Source: Pontederia crassipes (taxonomy: Eukaryota; Streptophyta; Magnoliopsida; Commelinales; Pontederiaceae). Taken from it: a DNA stretch of 64,000 bases. This document shows positions 47,605-59,282 of this stretch, in pieces. The DNA is taken from positions 56,821,146 through 56,885,145 of the forward strand of contig CM060193.1 of assembly GCA_030549335.1 (NCBI GenBank), read 5' to 3'. The first letter of the stretch is position 1. Each line of letters starts with the position of its first letter. The notes under the pieces are model-generated. The model worked only from the letters and a program-made list of their open reading frames with translations, made no database searches and had not been told where the DNA came from. The position numbers and the translations under genes were made by a program.

Positions 47605-50146
47605 TGTAACGCATGCAAATTCCAAACAAGGAAACGGTTCAAAAATCAAATCCAATTGGCAATTAATGCAAGAAATTTGAAATCAATTCGAATTCAAAAA
47701 AATAAAAAAAGAAAGAGAAAAGGAAAGAAACGGCCGATCGGGGGAGGAATCTCCTCCCCCGATCGAGCATTTCAGAGCTGGCCGGGCCGGCTGAGTCTAT
47801 AAAAGGGACGCGAGAGGGAAACCTCGCGCCCCTTGGATACCCTAGCCGGCCGCCGCTCCGTCTTCGCTTCTTCCTTTTTTGCTGCTGCGACTCCGGCGGA
47901 CGCACGAAACAGAGCACGGCGATGATGATGAACGTCGGACGATCCGACGTTTCTTCGACGCACAACAACCTCCTTCGACGATTGTGAGGACCGGGTGCAC
48001 CTTTCCGTCGCCCTAGGATGACCATCGAACAACTCACAGATCATTGGCGAACTCCGACGTTCGAACAATGAAGGTACTTTAGTGTTCTAAATCACTAGAC
48101 GATGAAATGTTGATCGTTTAATGCATAGGAATAGTCCATTATGATCCTAAGATTGCCACCTATATATTTCGTATTCATATCATCGTGATTTGATGGTCGG
48201 AAGGCCACCGGAAAGGAGGAAGAAGTCCGGTGGCCCTATTTTATCGCAGGGACCGGTCGACCGATTTTATGAACGATCGACCGATTCGTGGGAGGAACTC
48301 GCATGAGTTCATCTGTCGATCGATCGACTGGTCTCACCAGGGCGGTCGACCGATCTGTCTGTTAACTGACAGATCCGATCTCGCGATCGGCCGACCGATC
48401 TTCCGAACGGTCGATTGACCCGTCGCGCATTGCGCGTTCTCGTGATCTTACGACCGGTTGACCGATCCTATGAGTAAACGGCCGACCAGTTCTATGCGCA
48501 AGGTTGGCCGACTCAATCGACACCCGACAGAGAAGAAGGTCGATCGGTTCAACAAGACGGTTGATCGGTCCAATAGAACAGTCAACCGGTCCTCCAAGAG
48601 CGGTCGACCGGTCCTCCAGGAGCGGTCGACCGATCCAAGTCGACCGATTCGGCTCAATCGAACCGGGAGGAACGATCGATTGGCTCCTGAGCATGGTCGA
48701 CCGGTTCAGTCAGATCAGTCGATTCAGATCGTCCGGTTCAGTCAAATCCATCGGTTCAAACTGACCGGTTCAACCCACTCAAACTTGCAGAAAAACATTG
48801 AATTGATTCAGACGTATGAGAATTAATATGATCCGAGGGCTCTGATCCGATTTAAGTCAAACTCTTGAATCCTAACCTGAGACTCTAACCAGTTCACCTA
48901 TAATTGACCGAGTCCTATTGTACAAACATCAATACCCATTTGGGTCCTGATTCATAGACATCATGATAAACAGAGATAAGTAAAGTAAAGATAAAGCTAC
49001 GGGATTGTGATGTGCCGTCCCATTGTACGGAACAAAGATCACAGTATGATATAGAGAGGGGCAAGTAGTTAGCTGAAGAGATAGCGAACTTACCGGTCTT
49101 CAATGACTACTGTTCCTGAGACTACAAGTTCTCTCCCACCTGTGTCTCGAAGAAGGGTGATGCATTTGTCACACTCCTTCCCCCAAAGAACATAGTACTG
49201 AGCTAGAGGGACAAGTAGCTAACTGAGGAGATAGTAAATCTATGAGTTCTTAATGTCCACTGTTTCTGAAGTGTAGGTCCTCTCACACCTACATTTCGAA
49301 TTGGATGACGCATTGTCGCACCCCTTTCCCTTTATGGGCTTACTGGTTTTACAGATTATAGGCACCTCTGGCATTCTAATTTAATAAAGTCGAGCTCACA
49401 TAGGATAACTAAACATTAATGACATTATAGTAATGCAAAAGACGTAGTGCAACTCACAGCAAAGTAATGTAAAGCAAAGTAAAGCATAGATCATGATATA
49501 GTAAAGTATGGAACACGGCATGGTACAGATAATACAAAGTACTGTAAAGATAGTGTATAGTCATAGTAAAGCATAGAGTACAGATATTGAACCATTATAG
49601 TCAATGTATAGAAGCCATGGTGTATCATTGTTCATTATTGAACTATTGGTTATATGTTTATCATTGATCCTTATTTCATCGTTTATACTTCTATTGTACT
49701 GGGCTTTTTACTCATGGGTATTCGATTTTCCTGCATTGGGATTTTGCAGATCTGGGCTCTACCTGATGAGGTGTTGGAGGGCATAGAGCTTGAAGAATAC
49801 TGCACATGAATAAATTCTTGCTACAAGTCCTCTCAATTGCATTTTGTCATGACATTTTCTCTTCTAGTGAAGGACATCTTATTATTCTGCATGTTGAACA
49901 TCTCTTTCTATTTAACTTGTTAAGTTGTGATTTTCTCCACTTTATTATGGACTGCATTAACTATCGATGTCTCTTAACATTCCAACGTTTGAATTTCCGC
50001 AATAAAAATTTTGATTATATTTTCTTATTATGTTGATGCCACGTATGTCATTTTGTTGAATGATCATGATATAATAGGCAGTGTAGCACTTTCGGGATCA
50101 ATCTAACTATCTATGTGACAGAATGAACGATTTTGAAAGCGTTACA
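47605..50146 (+). mobile_element. Solo LTR B, 2542 bp, with 5-bp target duplication
   Basis: Starts TGTAACGCATGC and ends GAAAGCGTTACA. It is flanked by a perfect TCACC duplication (47600-47604 and 50147-50151). It is the inverted homologue of 37559-40000. In sense direction: TATAAAA at 47798-47804, donor-like ATGAAG|GTACTTT (gt at 48075-48076), GGTCGACC array 48240-48760, acceptor-like GGATTTTGCAG (ag at 49748-49749), then the 3' end. There is no internal retroelement sequence on either side, so it is a solo LTR left by LTR-LTR recombination. Confidence 0.9.
48240..48760. repeat. GGTCGACC palindrome array in solo LTR B
   Basis: Many GGTCGACCG, CGATCGACCG and GGTTGACCG words lie over about 500 bp, at the same relative place as the array in LTR A but with different spacers. 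The overlapping open frames on both strands are not genes. Confidence 0.9.
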
Positions 50147-50151
50147 TCACC

Positions 50152-51452
50152 GTTCGTAAAACATTAAAGGCTGACATTTTTTGCAAATGTCACTAATCAT
50201 CACAATTGTTGTAGTGGTATACAGTACATGGTCAACTCCTAGTGTCAACGAACGAACCCAAGGTCTCTTGGGAAGAATCAATTGGAATCGTTTCTCTCTC
50301 AAATTTTAACTATTTACTGGGATTGTACATGTATTTTTAATGGCAACTCGGCCGCTCTAAAGTTTCTAGCTGTTTGGTGGAACATACAGAATAAAGGTCT
50401 TATTTTGCTACCAAGACAACACCGCAAGGATACTTTACAGAAGATAGCTGATTGAGCGGCCATTCGAGCAAAAAACTTAGAACATACTGCCTGGATCACC
50501 AAGATACTGAATTCCGGCAAGCTTAAGTTCCATAAGATATTCAATTTTCACCAATCATATACACCTGATATTTCACGAGGTCGCTTCAGAAACTGAAATC
50601 GTAATTACTCGGCGCAATCCTTAATATAAAGATGACAAAGCCTTGGAATCATCCACTTCAAATTCCCAACGGAGACAACGAGAACCGAAAGGCTACCTTA
50701 GCAATCAAAAATGAAAGCCTCGAGGGAATCGATGATTTTATTATCATTTTGTTCTTCATCCGAATGTCGATTAACGCACAACATTACCTAAAACGCAGAA
50801 GCTTGGAGAATTAACAGTCTTCAAAATGATGATTTAGCTACTGCTCAGCTCAAAACTATTCCGAAAATGTATGACAAATGAGAAAAAAAGAAACAAATTG
50901 TGTCTATGTGAGGTTAAGATTGAAGAAACATATTTGCACATCACAAACCCACGTCCAAAATATGTGTACAGTAGTAGGACAGACAAGTAAAAACAACGGC
51001 ACATCGCCCCATACTTCTGGAAGCATTTTCTGGTCTATGTAATGTTTTGATGTCAAATCATAACGAATACAGTTTATTAGTTCTTTTCATTAAACTAATA
51101 AACCATCCAGAATATTGCTCGAGCGTCCAAGAAGGAAGTTTTTTTTTATCGTCTTAGCAAAACAAATGACTTGTATCCACACGAAGGTATTTGACCACGA
51201 TCTGTACATACCAAGCAAACCTGCAAAACCATCTAAACCAAAGTCCCTATATTAGTATCTCTTAGAAAGAACTCTCAAGAGATGAGCGCACATCGGCTGC
51301 TAGACATGGACAGTAGTAACCTAATTCAAAACAAAATGTTTGCTTCAAACCACTAGGAAGAACAATGCGTGCGAAAATAATGGAAGAACAATGTCATGTA
51401 CCTTCGTGTTGTAGTGCCCACAACCATGTCCTTCTTAGTGGCATCCAAAACT
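50152..51452 (-). other. 3' flank of the INO80-D-like gene
   Basis: Contains the 3' UTR and downstream region of the gene read on the minus strand. No further exon or other gene is supported. The short open frames lack motifs. Confidence 0.5.
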
Positions 51453-53978
51453 TTAGCTAGCCTCTTTCTTCTTTTCATTGTTACTGTCTACATCAACATT
51501 CAAGCTGGCTTCTCGCCTTGTGGTTTGAATTTGGTGCACCATTTGAGTAATCAAAAGGTTGAATCTCGGAAGACTCTTGCTTGAATGGCTGACATCAATT
51601 CCAAACCCCTTCAAACCTTCAGAGACGGCTTTTCGAAAATGTATTAAGTGCTCGCGACAGTGACGTGGATTCAGAGAGGACGTAGCTGGTTTCCCGCAGA
51701 TAATTGGTCCATTATGACCACAACTGCTGAGCAGTAAGTACACAGTACAAAAGGGGAATTCGTTATTTACATGTAGTTTAACAGCATTTTGCATTAAGAT
51801 ATTGAATCAACTACTGCAGCAAGTTATCATAAGGATCAAAGTATTTCAGCATAAATTCAATGATAAATTAGCTAGAAGTAACACTCATTTAGTTATTCTG
51901 TCAGGACTTAAGATTATAATAAAGCTATATAAGGATGTTTATGTGCTTACCATTCTCATACTTGACGTATAAATCAATATCTCATAATGAATCATTAATT
52001 AGACATTCTTACAAAATGGACGATAATAATACAAGTCATCCTAGATAACCTATATAGTAGGATTAAGTAGACATGAATTAGAAAGTTATCCCAGTTACAG
52101 TAACTACTATACAAGGACTAAAGTTAAACCCCTGGGAGCTGAAGATTATGGCGTCGAAATGTGATAAAAAAATCATCAGTCCATTGTTCACACGGAGCCA
52201 AGAGATTTGAACGGAAAACTGCTAGTCCTGGAACCCAGTGGTTTTGACATGAAGTAATAGACATCTTTATAAAACTGCCATTCAACAATCTCTTGGACAT
52301 AATCTGCTAGTTGATTCAGAGGGACAGTTCAGGAACCAAGAAAAGTAAGTACCTAAAAGCTAATCCGAAATAGGAGATCTTTTTGCCAAAGAGTAGCTCA
52401 GACGGCACACATTACAGAGCCAAAAAATGGAAGTTCATGGAGCTAATCAGATCATTCAGAGTTTTCTTTTCCTTTCCGGAGGGAAACAGTTTCTTAACAA
52501 TGTTCAAGGAAAAAATGCCCATAAGCAAGTTAATAGAAATGGGAGCTCAGAAATTTCTGCTTATACCTGTTTCTTCGCACAAGCCAAATTCTTATTGCAG
52601 GCAAAGAACAACAGCCTAATTTAAGTGCCTAACATAACTGGGTCTTTTACTCTGATTTAAAATCAAGTTTATAACGTAACCATTGATGTTTACTTTAACG
52701 CAGCGTTCCTAAAATCATGGAATAGAAGTTTAATATTACGTACTCTTCCTCAGAGTGACGTGAACTAATAAAATTTGTTACTAGGACGCAGCAGTTTTCC
52801 ACAAAATGAAAAGAACAAGAACGAACAGAACAAAGTAAAGATCCACAAAGACATGCAAAATATTTCTCTCCGATACCAAGAACAAAATGAACAAGTAGCT
52901 AAACATCAAGAACTGCTATGGTGCATGAGCACCAATAATTTTGTCAAAGAAATGGAAATCAAAACCTTTCTTGTTTCAATTCAAGCAGAGTTCGAAGAAA
53001 GGCGCCATACCTATTCATCACAAAGGTGCAAGGCTTGTAGAGCTTCTGCCTCTCATCAGAAAGTATGTGCGGAAAGCAAAACCTCGTCAAGGGCATGGCA
53101 TTGTTCGTGCATCCCAAGTAAACGCACTTCATCCTCGCCTCCTCCTCATCGTCGCCGTCCTGCACCTTCCACGTGACCCGGCGGGCGCTGTCACTCTGCT
53201 TCCTTCCTCCCCCGCCGCCGCCGAGCACCAACCCAACATTGGGGTTCACCTCCTCCACCTTGGATTCCGAACCCCCGCCGACGGCGAACCCGGCACTCGT
53301 GTTCTCCTCCTCCGAGCTTGAAGGCGAATGCCGGGCCCGGGCGACGGCGGAGCCAACGCTCCCGCTCCATTCCATGGAGTCCGAATCGCCGCCGACGTCA
53401 AACCCCACCCTCGAGCTCCCTTCCATGGAGTCGGAACCCCCACCGACGTGGGCGGTCGAACCGCCCGCGGACACGTTCTCCTCCGGCACCAACTCCCTAT
53501 CCTCTCCTCTTCCTTCCACGTCTTCATTTTCGGCATCGTCGTCGTAGTCTTCGTGACCTTTGCCTTCCTCCTCTTCCTCCTCATCCTCCTCTTCCTCCTC
53601 TTTCTCCTCATCCTCCTCCTCCTCCTCTTCCTCCTGATCCTCCTCATAGGGGCTGACGCCGAAAGTCAAGATGTATTCGCGGTGCTTGCGGCGGAGCTCC
53701 TCCATCAGCCTCCAGTACTCGTGGCGGTAGATCCTTGCGAGCTCACGCGTATCGCGAGCCCTGCGGCGAAGGACCTCCTCCCGGGTGAGCGCCTCTGCGC
53801 TGGCGAGGGCCTCGTCCTCCTCGACGACAACGACGGCGGCCGAGGAGGAGGGTCCCGCCGAAGGATCAAGAACCGGTGGAGCTCGAGCAGCAGCTCCTGC
53901 GATCGGGGCGGCGTCGCCGACGTCGGGGTTTGGTTCCTCGCGCTTCGCCGGCGGTGTGGCCTTCTCGTCGGAACTCAT
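51453..53978 (-). CDS. INO80 complex subunit D-like / KANSL2-type nuclear protein
   Basis: Two exons, 53978-53011 and 51723-51453 (968 + 271 = 1239 nt, 412 aa plus stop), are joined by a GT-AG intron (donor AATAG|GTATGG, acceptor CTCAGCAG). The first exon encodes a low-complexity N-terminus, a charged helical stretch (REEVLRRRARDTRELARIYR, residues ~67-86) and a long acidic run (~112-155). It ends with a Cys/His motif CVYLGCTNNAMPLTRFCFPH (~286-305) and YKPCTF. Exon 2 adds CGHNGPIICGKP...RHCREH and ends with VHQIQTTR and a basic tail. Paired C..C..C..H modules of this kind are the zf-C3Hc3H domain of INO80-D/KANSL2 proteins, subunits of chromatin-remodelling or histone-acetyltransferase complexes, so nuclear. 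The frame is intact. The start is the first ATG (MSSDEKATPP) after a short TATA-bearing leader. Confidence 0.9.
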
Positions 53979-54060
53979 GGCTTCTTGTTCTCTTCTCGCT
54001 TCTTCTTGAATTCAGTGTTAGTTCGAGAAGTGGAGGGAAGGGGGGAAAAACATAAGAGTT

Positions 54061-54072
54061 CAAATATATATA
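54061..54072 (-). promoter_or_regulatory. TATA box of the INO80-D-like gene
   Basis: On the minus strand GCTATATATATTTG lies about 85-95 bp upstream of the ATG (53978). It is flanked upstream by the long (ATT)n repeat. The position is plausible for transcription start near 54040. Confidence 0.55.
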
Positions 54073-54092
54073 GCAGAAAATAATCCGATATA

Positions 54093-54175
<83 letters not shown>
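54093..54175. repeat. (AAT)n microsatellite in a gene promoter
   Basis: About 27 perfect trinucleotide units lie directly upstream of the TATA box of the INO80-D-like gene. The minus-strand translation is a tyrosine run and is not a gene. Confidence 0.95.
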
Positions 54176-54177
<2 letters not shown>

Positions 54178-54180
54178 CAA

Positions 54181-55860
54181 TTTGTGATATATATTATTTT
54201 CTTCTAGTTTTAAAATGGTTATTAAATCAAGATATTGATGCTACTAAGTATCAACGCTCATAATGTTATATGTTTGTAAGGTTTAGAAATTTGAATATGT
54301 TTGTAAGATAAGGGAACAAATACGTATATGCAAATTTGCAATTTACGAATAACTTCGACATTTATTTATGAGAACATGTAAGAAAAATAGAGGAAATTTG
54401 CATTTTCATTTTCCCCTGGAAATGACATGTCATCCTCCGAGAATCTTGGATTGGTGTGTTGAAGTAGGATCCAAGGTGGATCCTGTTCATGGAAACTATT
54501 TAACATAATGAGTACTTGCCATTCTTACTATACATCAACTCAATTAATACTAATTAATAAGTTCACTGAAAATTAAGAATATATTTATTTACATTTTTTA
54601 ATTAGCAGCGCATTGTTTTTTGTATGTGTTGGGCCGAAAAATTAGAGCCCATGCAAGAGAGTTTTTGGAAACGTTTCTATTTACTGGAAATGACTAGGTA
54701 ATATTATTCTATTTTAGTATATTTAATAATTGATAATTTCGTGTAAGAAACTTTTTATCCTCTATTTTTTATAATAATGATTGAATTAAACATAAATTTA
54801 GCCAATACGTTTCAACCTAAACAGATCTAAATTATATAAGCCATGTTGGAATTGTTATTTGTTCCCCCTCCCAACCCACCCACTTAAGTGGGGGAAAAAC
54901 CATTAAATTCTTTAAATTATATTTTGGAACAAAATTTTCCTTTGTTGTATGTTTTTACTGTCCGACAGAAAATAAATAATACAAATATTTAAAATCCAGC
55001 TTCGGATTTATCTATCCTCTGTAAAAAATATCAAAAAGAAATTAAATATTATTAGAAACCACTCTAACATGTAGATAAAGTTAATGTTTTTGAAATACTC
55101 TAATGAGAAATTAATAATAGGATCCATGGGCGTCTTTTTTTCAATTTGGTTATTTACAAGAAACCATATCTAGTTATCCCTGTAAAAGCTTCTAGATGAT
55201 GAGTCTTTAGAGGGTGAAAGGCAACAATTAAATTATTAAAGCTGATCAAGAACAGGTTTTACTTCTTATTCATATATGTCCTTGTATAAAAGCCACCATT
55301 GCCGACCTTTTTTCCTTTCTTAAGGGGAATGACTATTTCTAAGGTATATAAAATGAAGAAATATCCTCTATAACAAAGAGCATCTTTTCAATATGGTTAA
55401 AAGAACAGAAGCTTCCCCACTGAAATAGTACATAGAATAAAATTACGAAAAAAATAAATAAACATAATGATAATGGAAAGCATGGAATAAAGTGTTTATA
55501 TCCTATTTAATTATATTTTAATTATACAAATATTAAAATATTAGAGTTATATTTAAAATGTCAAAAAAATTTAAATAGAATGAGAGATATATAAAATTAT
55601 AGATAATTCTTGTAGTATTTTAAAAAATTAAGAATCACCTCATTTGTACAACTATAGAAAAGTTAACATACGAAAGTAAGATCGCAAAAAAAAAAAAAAG
55701 TTTAATTCGAAATATAAAACTTTACACACTGAACTTTTTTCATAAATTTGACTACGATCCTATTAGATTTTGAGTGAAAAATGAATATCAACGTTGTAGA
55801 TGATTCTGTTACCTTTTCCTAAGATAAAAAATCATCTTAATTGAACATTTTTAGAAAACG
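54181..55860. other. AT-rich intergenic DNA
   Basis: No gene, RNA or clear transposon end seen. Confidence 0.55.
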
Positions 55861-55869
55861 ATCGCAAGC

Positions 55870-56400
55870 AAGTACATAGTCGTAGAGAGCAAGTAAGAAG
55901 AATCAAACTCAAGAAGACACGATATATTGACGAGGTTTGGCTAACTCCTTGGCCTATATTCCACTTTGACTTCTCGACCTTGAGATCGTCGAAGATTGAC
56001 TATTTTTTTCTCCTTTCTTGTAGGGAGATAATAACCTTTTCTACACTACACCATCTTCTTTACTCAAAAGATAAGACACACATCTTCTTATAAGGATCTC
56101 TTAAATTCAGTAAACAAGAACACAAAGATTATATTCAATTCTCTCCTCTTACAAAGAATATTCACACTTAGAAATCAAAAGAGAGAAGGGATGGTTTACA
56201 AATTAGAGCTCTAGAAAATTCTTTAGACTTGAAAGAAGCTATAGAGTGAATTTTCTTGTTTGGATGATCTTCTTTCAAGTGTTTGCATCCTTTTATAGGT
56301 TTCTCTTCAAAATATGGTCCTTGCAATTCTTTTGGAAAAATTAAACTTGTGCTACCAATTCTGAAGTGGGCGTCCATTTTAGTTTCGGCCATCTATTTTG
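55870..56400 (-). mobile_element. Copia-type LTR fragment, inverted relative to 57.9-58.3 kb
   Basis: Read on the minus strand, 56000-55920 has GATCTCAAGGTCGAGAAGTC followed by GCCAAACCTCGTCAATAT. The plus strand at 58029-58090 has GATCTCAAAATCGAGAAGTC then GTCAAACCTCATCAATAA. Both are the stretch near the 3' end of a copia LTR, so this is a related LTR fragment in opposite orientation. Confidence 0.55.
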
Positions 56401-56539
56401 TACAGAAACTAATCGTTGTGCATTTGTCTTATATGAAGCGGTTGACCGCTTCTAGATCGGTTGTCTGTTGCATATAAAAAAGTAGTCGTTGTCATTTTGT
56501 CTTTTATGCGCAGTCGTCCATTGTTCTCTGCCTTCGGTA

Positions 56540-57110
56540 GTTCGTAGCATATTGTTCACTTTTGGTGCCCAGAATCGGTGTTCGAAAATATTTTGGTCGA
56601 TTGTTTAAAAATGTCGCGCTCTCAGTATTCTGCGATCCTTGTGGAAGCTCTTTTGGTCATCCATTTCATATGACGTTTTTGTGTTCGCTGCTCAGAACGA
56701 TCGTCCGAAAGCTTTTCGATTGTCTATTTTAGAAATGCTGAGCTCTTGATGTTCTGCAATCATTCTGCAAACTCTTTTGGTCGTCCATTTCATATGCTCT
56801 TTTTTCATTTGCTACCTAGAACAGTCGTTCAAAACTATTTCGATTGTCCATTTTAAAAATGTTGAGTTCTCATAACATTGCTATCATTGTGGCAGCTATT
56901 TTGGTCGTCCATTCTATATGTATTTTTGCATTTGCCGTCCAGAATAGTTGTCCAAAAATATTTTGATCGTCCATTTAAAAATGTTGAGTTCTCGAAACTT
57001 GGCTATCATTGTGTAAGTTGTTTCGGTCGTTCGCCTCGTGTGATGTTTTTGCATTTGCCGCCTAGAATGATCGTCTAAAAAGTTTGATCGTTCATTTTAA
57101 AAATGTCCTC
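56540..57110 (+). repeat. ~123-bp tandem repeat, 4-5 units, in copia LTR DNA
   Basis: TTTTGGTCGTCCATTTCATATG-type words recur at 56651, 56775, 56899 and 57021 (spacing 124, 124, 122). Each is followed by TTTTTGCATTTGCCGCC.AGAA and AAAATGTTGAGTTCTC. Units are diverged by roughly 15-25% by eye. Confidence 0.85.
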
Positions 57111-57399
57111 AGTCTCAAAGTTTTGTAGCTACTTTGCATCTATTTCGATGCTGAAAGACATTCTTTCATCTATTTCAATGACAAAGTTTTGATCATCCAT
57201 TATTTCTCTAAACGGACGCCCGAAAGACATTCTGTCATATGTTTTGTCTGTAGAAATCGAAGACTAACTTTTCTTTCCCGAAAGACAATTATCATGTTCC
57301 AACCAACACTTCAAGCAATGTTACTGCATCATCTTTCTTATTTGTTATCATTAAAATACGTAAAATGTGATCTTTGGACCAACAATATGTAGAAAAGTA

Positions 57400-58270
57400 T
57401 GGAGATCTATCAGACTGTCAATAGGAGTGCGGATGATTATTTTGAGAAACAAACAATCGAGAAGCTGCCAGAATGACCGCTGACATCTAAGCTCGAGTCT
57501 TTTTGGACATCCACGCGCTCCACGAAAGGACGTCTTGTCAGAGTAATGATTATATTTTCAGAAGTGAATGACTATTTTGAAAAGAGGACACCCGCTTCAG
57601 AAAAGACAACTTCAACGACTAGTCGAAAATAGGTGCCCATCGAAAGAAATGGATATCCGCTCTAATGTTGAAAAGTACAAAGTAGTTAGTTTCGAATACC
57701 AACAACTATGGGTAATATTGGGGCTATACAGTAGAATAGTTATGAAGTTCACTTGAGCTCCAAATTGTAAATTTTTTATTTATTTCTCTCTTACTCTTGT
57801 GTGTGGTTCAAAATTATAAAAGGGATGTTAGGAAATATTCTTGTGATATTATAAAGTTGCTTTGCTCATAAGTGAAAAGAGGTTGTGCTTTACCTCTTGA
57901 GCGAAGAAAAGAAGGAAAAAACTTTCGAGTAGAAGAGGTGTATCTCACCTCTCGAATTGGAGAAAATGAGTGAGATGCAAAAGGGTTCTTCCCCATTTAG
58001 AATTATGAAAAGTTATTAGTGGAATGATCTCAAAATCGAGAAGTCAAAATATGGACGTAAACAAAAGTGTGGTCAAACCTCATCAATAAATATTATGCAT
58101 CTTGAGTACCTTTCTCTCTCCCTCTCCTTCCAACTCTTTTATGCATGTGATTTGATTGCTATTTTCAAGTTCCACGAATTGATTTTAAGCTTCTACAATG
58201 ATTTTCGTAAAATTGGTATTCTTTATTAAACATCAATTCACCCCCTCTTGACTTTCCATGTGATCCAACA
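57400..58270 (+). mobile_element. 3' part of a copia 5' LTR
   Basis: AT-rich sequence ends in CCATGTGATCCAACA at 58270, directly before a primer-site remnant. The last ~250 bp match 55.92-56.0 kb inverted. The LTR start is unclear; it may include the 123-bp repeats. Confidence 0.55.
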
Positions 58271-58284
58271 ATTAGTATCAGAGC
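58271..58284 (+). promoter_or_regulatory. tRNA-Met-type primer-binding site (degenerate)
   Basis: ATTAGTATCAGAGC is one base off TGGTATCAGAGC over its core, right after the LTR end ACA. It fixes the plus orientation of the copia remnant. Confidence 0.75.
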
Positions 58285-58327
58285 AAATTTGCTCTTATTT
58301 TTAAAGATATAACTATCAAGTAGAGAT

Positions 58328-59250
58328 ATGGCATCAAGTAATTTTTTACTCGACGAAGGCTAATCGATTGTTCTCCCACCAGCTTTTGACTCTTTTTTAA
58401 TTTTGCCTATTGAAAAATTAGAATGTAAACTTTTGTTCGTTATATTGATTTGGGTATTTGCATTGTGATAGAAAATTATTTTGTTTTGAATGCTAAATCA
58501 TCTTTTGAATATTCCAAATGAAAAAAAAATATTGTATTAAGATTGACCGGAAAGGCAAAAAAATTTTGTTTTGTGCATTTGATTCTATGAAATTTAATCA
58601 TATTTCTACTTGTTCTACTTCGAATGAGATTTGGAAAGAAATGATTATTACTCATCATGGGACCGATAAAAGTTTGAAAGTTTAGATTGAATATTTTGAA
58701 TCGTCAATATGACTCATTTAAAATATTAGATTATGAATGCATAAATAATATGTTTGCTAGATTTAATAATATTGTTAATGGCTTAATATCCTTAGGTGAG
58801 TCTAGATGCTCAAATTGTAAATAAGTTTTTTTAAATCTCTCCTCTCCAAAGTGACACTAAAAGGATCGTGACAGAGGAGCGAGATCTAGATGAATTGAAT
58901 TTTGATGTTCTTATAAGTTCATTTCTAGCCCATGTGATGAGCATGAATGATGAGAAAAGAGAAACGAGCTCAACTGAAGACTCTTGTTTCTAAAGCATTT
59001 AATGAAGAACAAAGTGAAGAGTAAAGTAAAGAAGAAGTTGATGAAAAGAAACTTGTACTCCTACGCAACAAAAGTTTGATAAATATTTCAAGTTTGTGAA
59101 AAATACAAGAAGAATGAGAATCCAATTAAAAAATTGTGTAAACATCATCATCAACTATATTTGTTTCATAACAGATGCTATTTGGATACTATAACATATC
59201 TAAAGTCTAATTGAAGTGAATATTATAATTTAGACTTGATTAAGCTTCAA
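58328..59250 (+). pseudogene. Ty1/copia gag remnant
   Basis: The ATG at 58328 opens MASSNFLLDEG, then a stop, then SIVLPPAFDSFL. Frame-disrupted homology to the copia gag continues: EIWKEMIITHHGTDKSLKV near 58630-58683, QYDSFKILDYECINNMFARF near 58710-58770, and NGLISLG. A charged stretch and a decayed knuckle (KTCKHHHQLYLFHN-like) follow. No pol is present. It abuts the truncated end of the gypsy element at about 59283. Confidence 0.72.
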
Positions 59251-59282
59251 GTCATGTGTCCTAACAAATCGATTTATTTGGG

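Noticed and set aside
37559..50146. One giant inverted-repeat DNA transposon with the LTR-like sequences as its ends
   Set aside because: Each copy has its own perfect and different 5-bp target duplication, so they are independent solo LTRs.
53173..54083. Long open frames opposite the INO80-D-like gene, including a 251-codon one
   Set aside because: Antisense shadows of the GC-rich, acidic-repeat exon; no domain and Leu/Arg/Pro-rich by-product composition.
53866..54180. Tyrosine-run protein
   Set aside because: Translation of the (AAT)n microsatellite.
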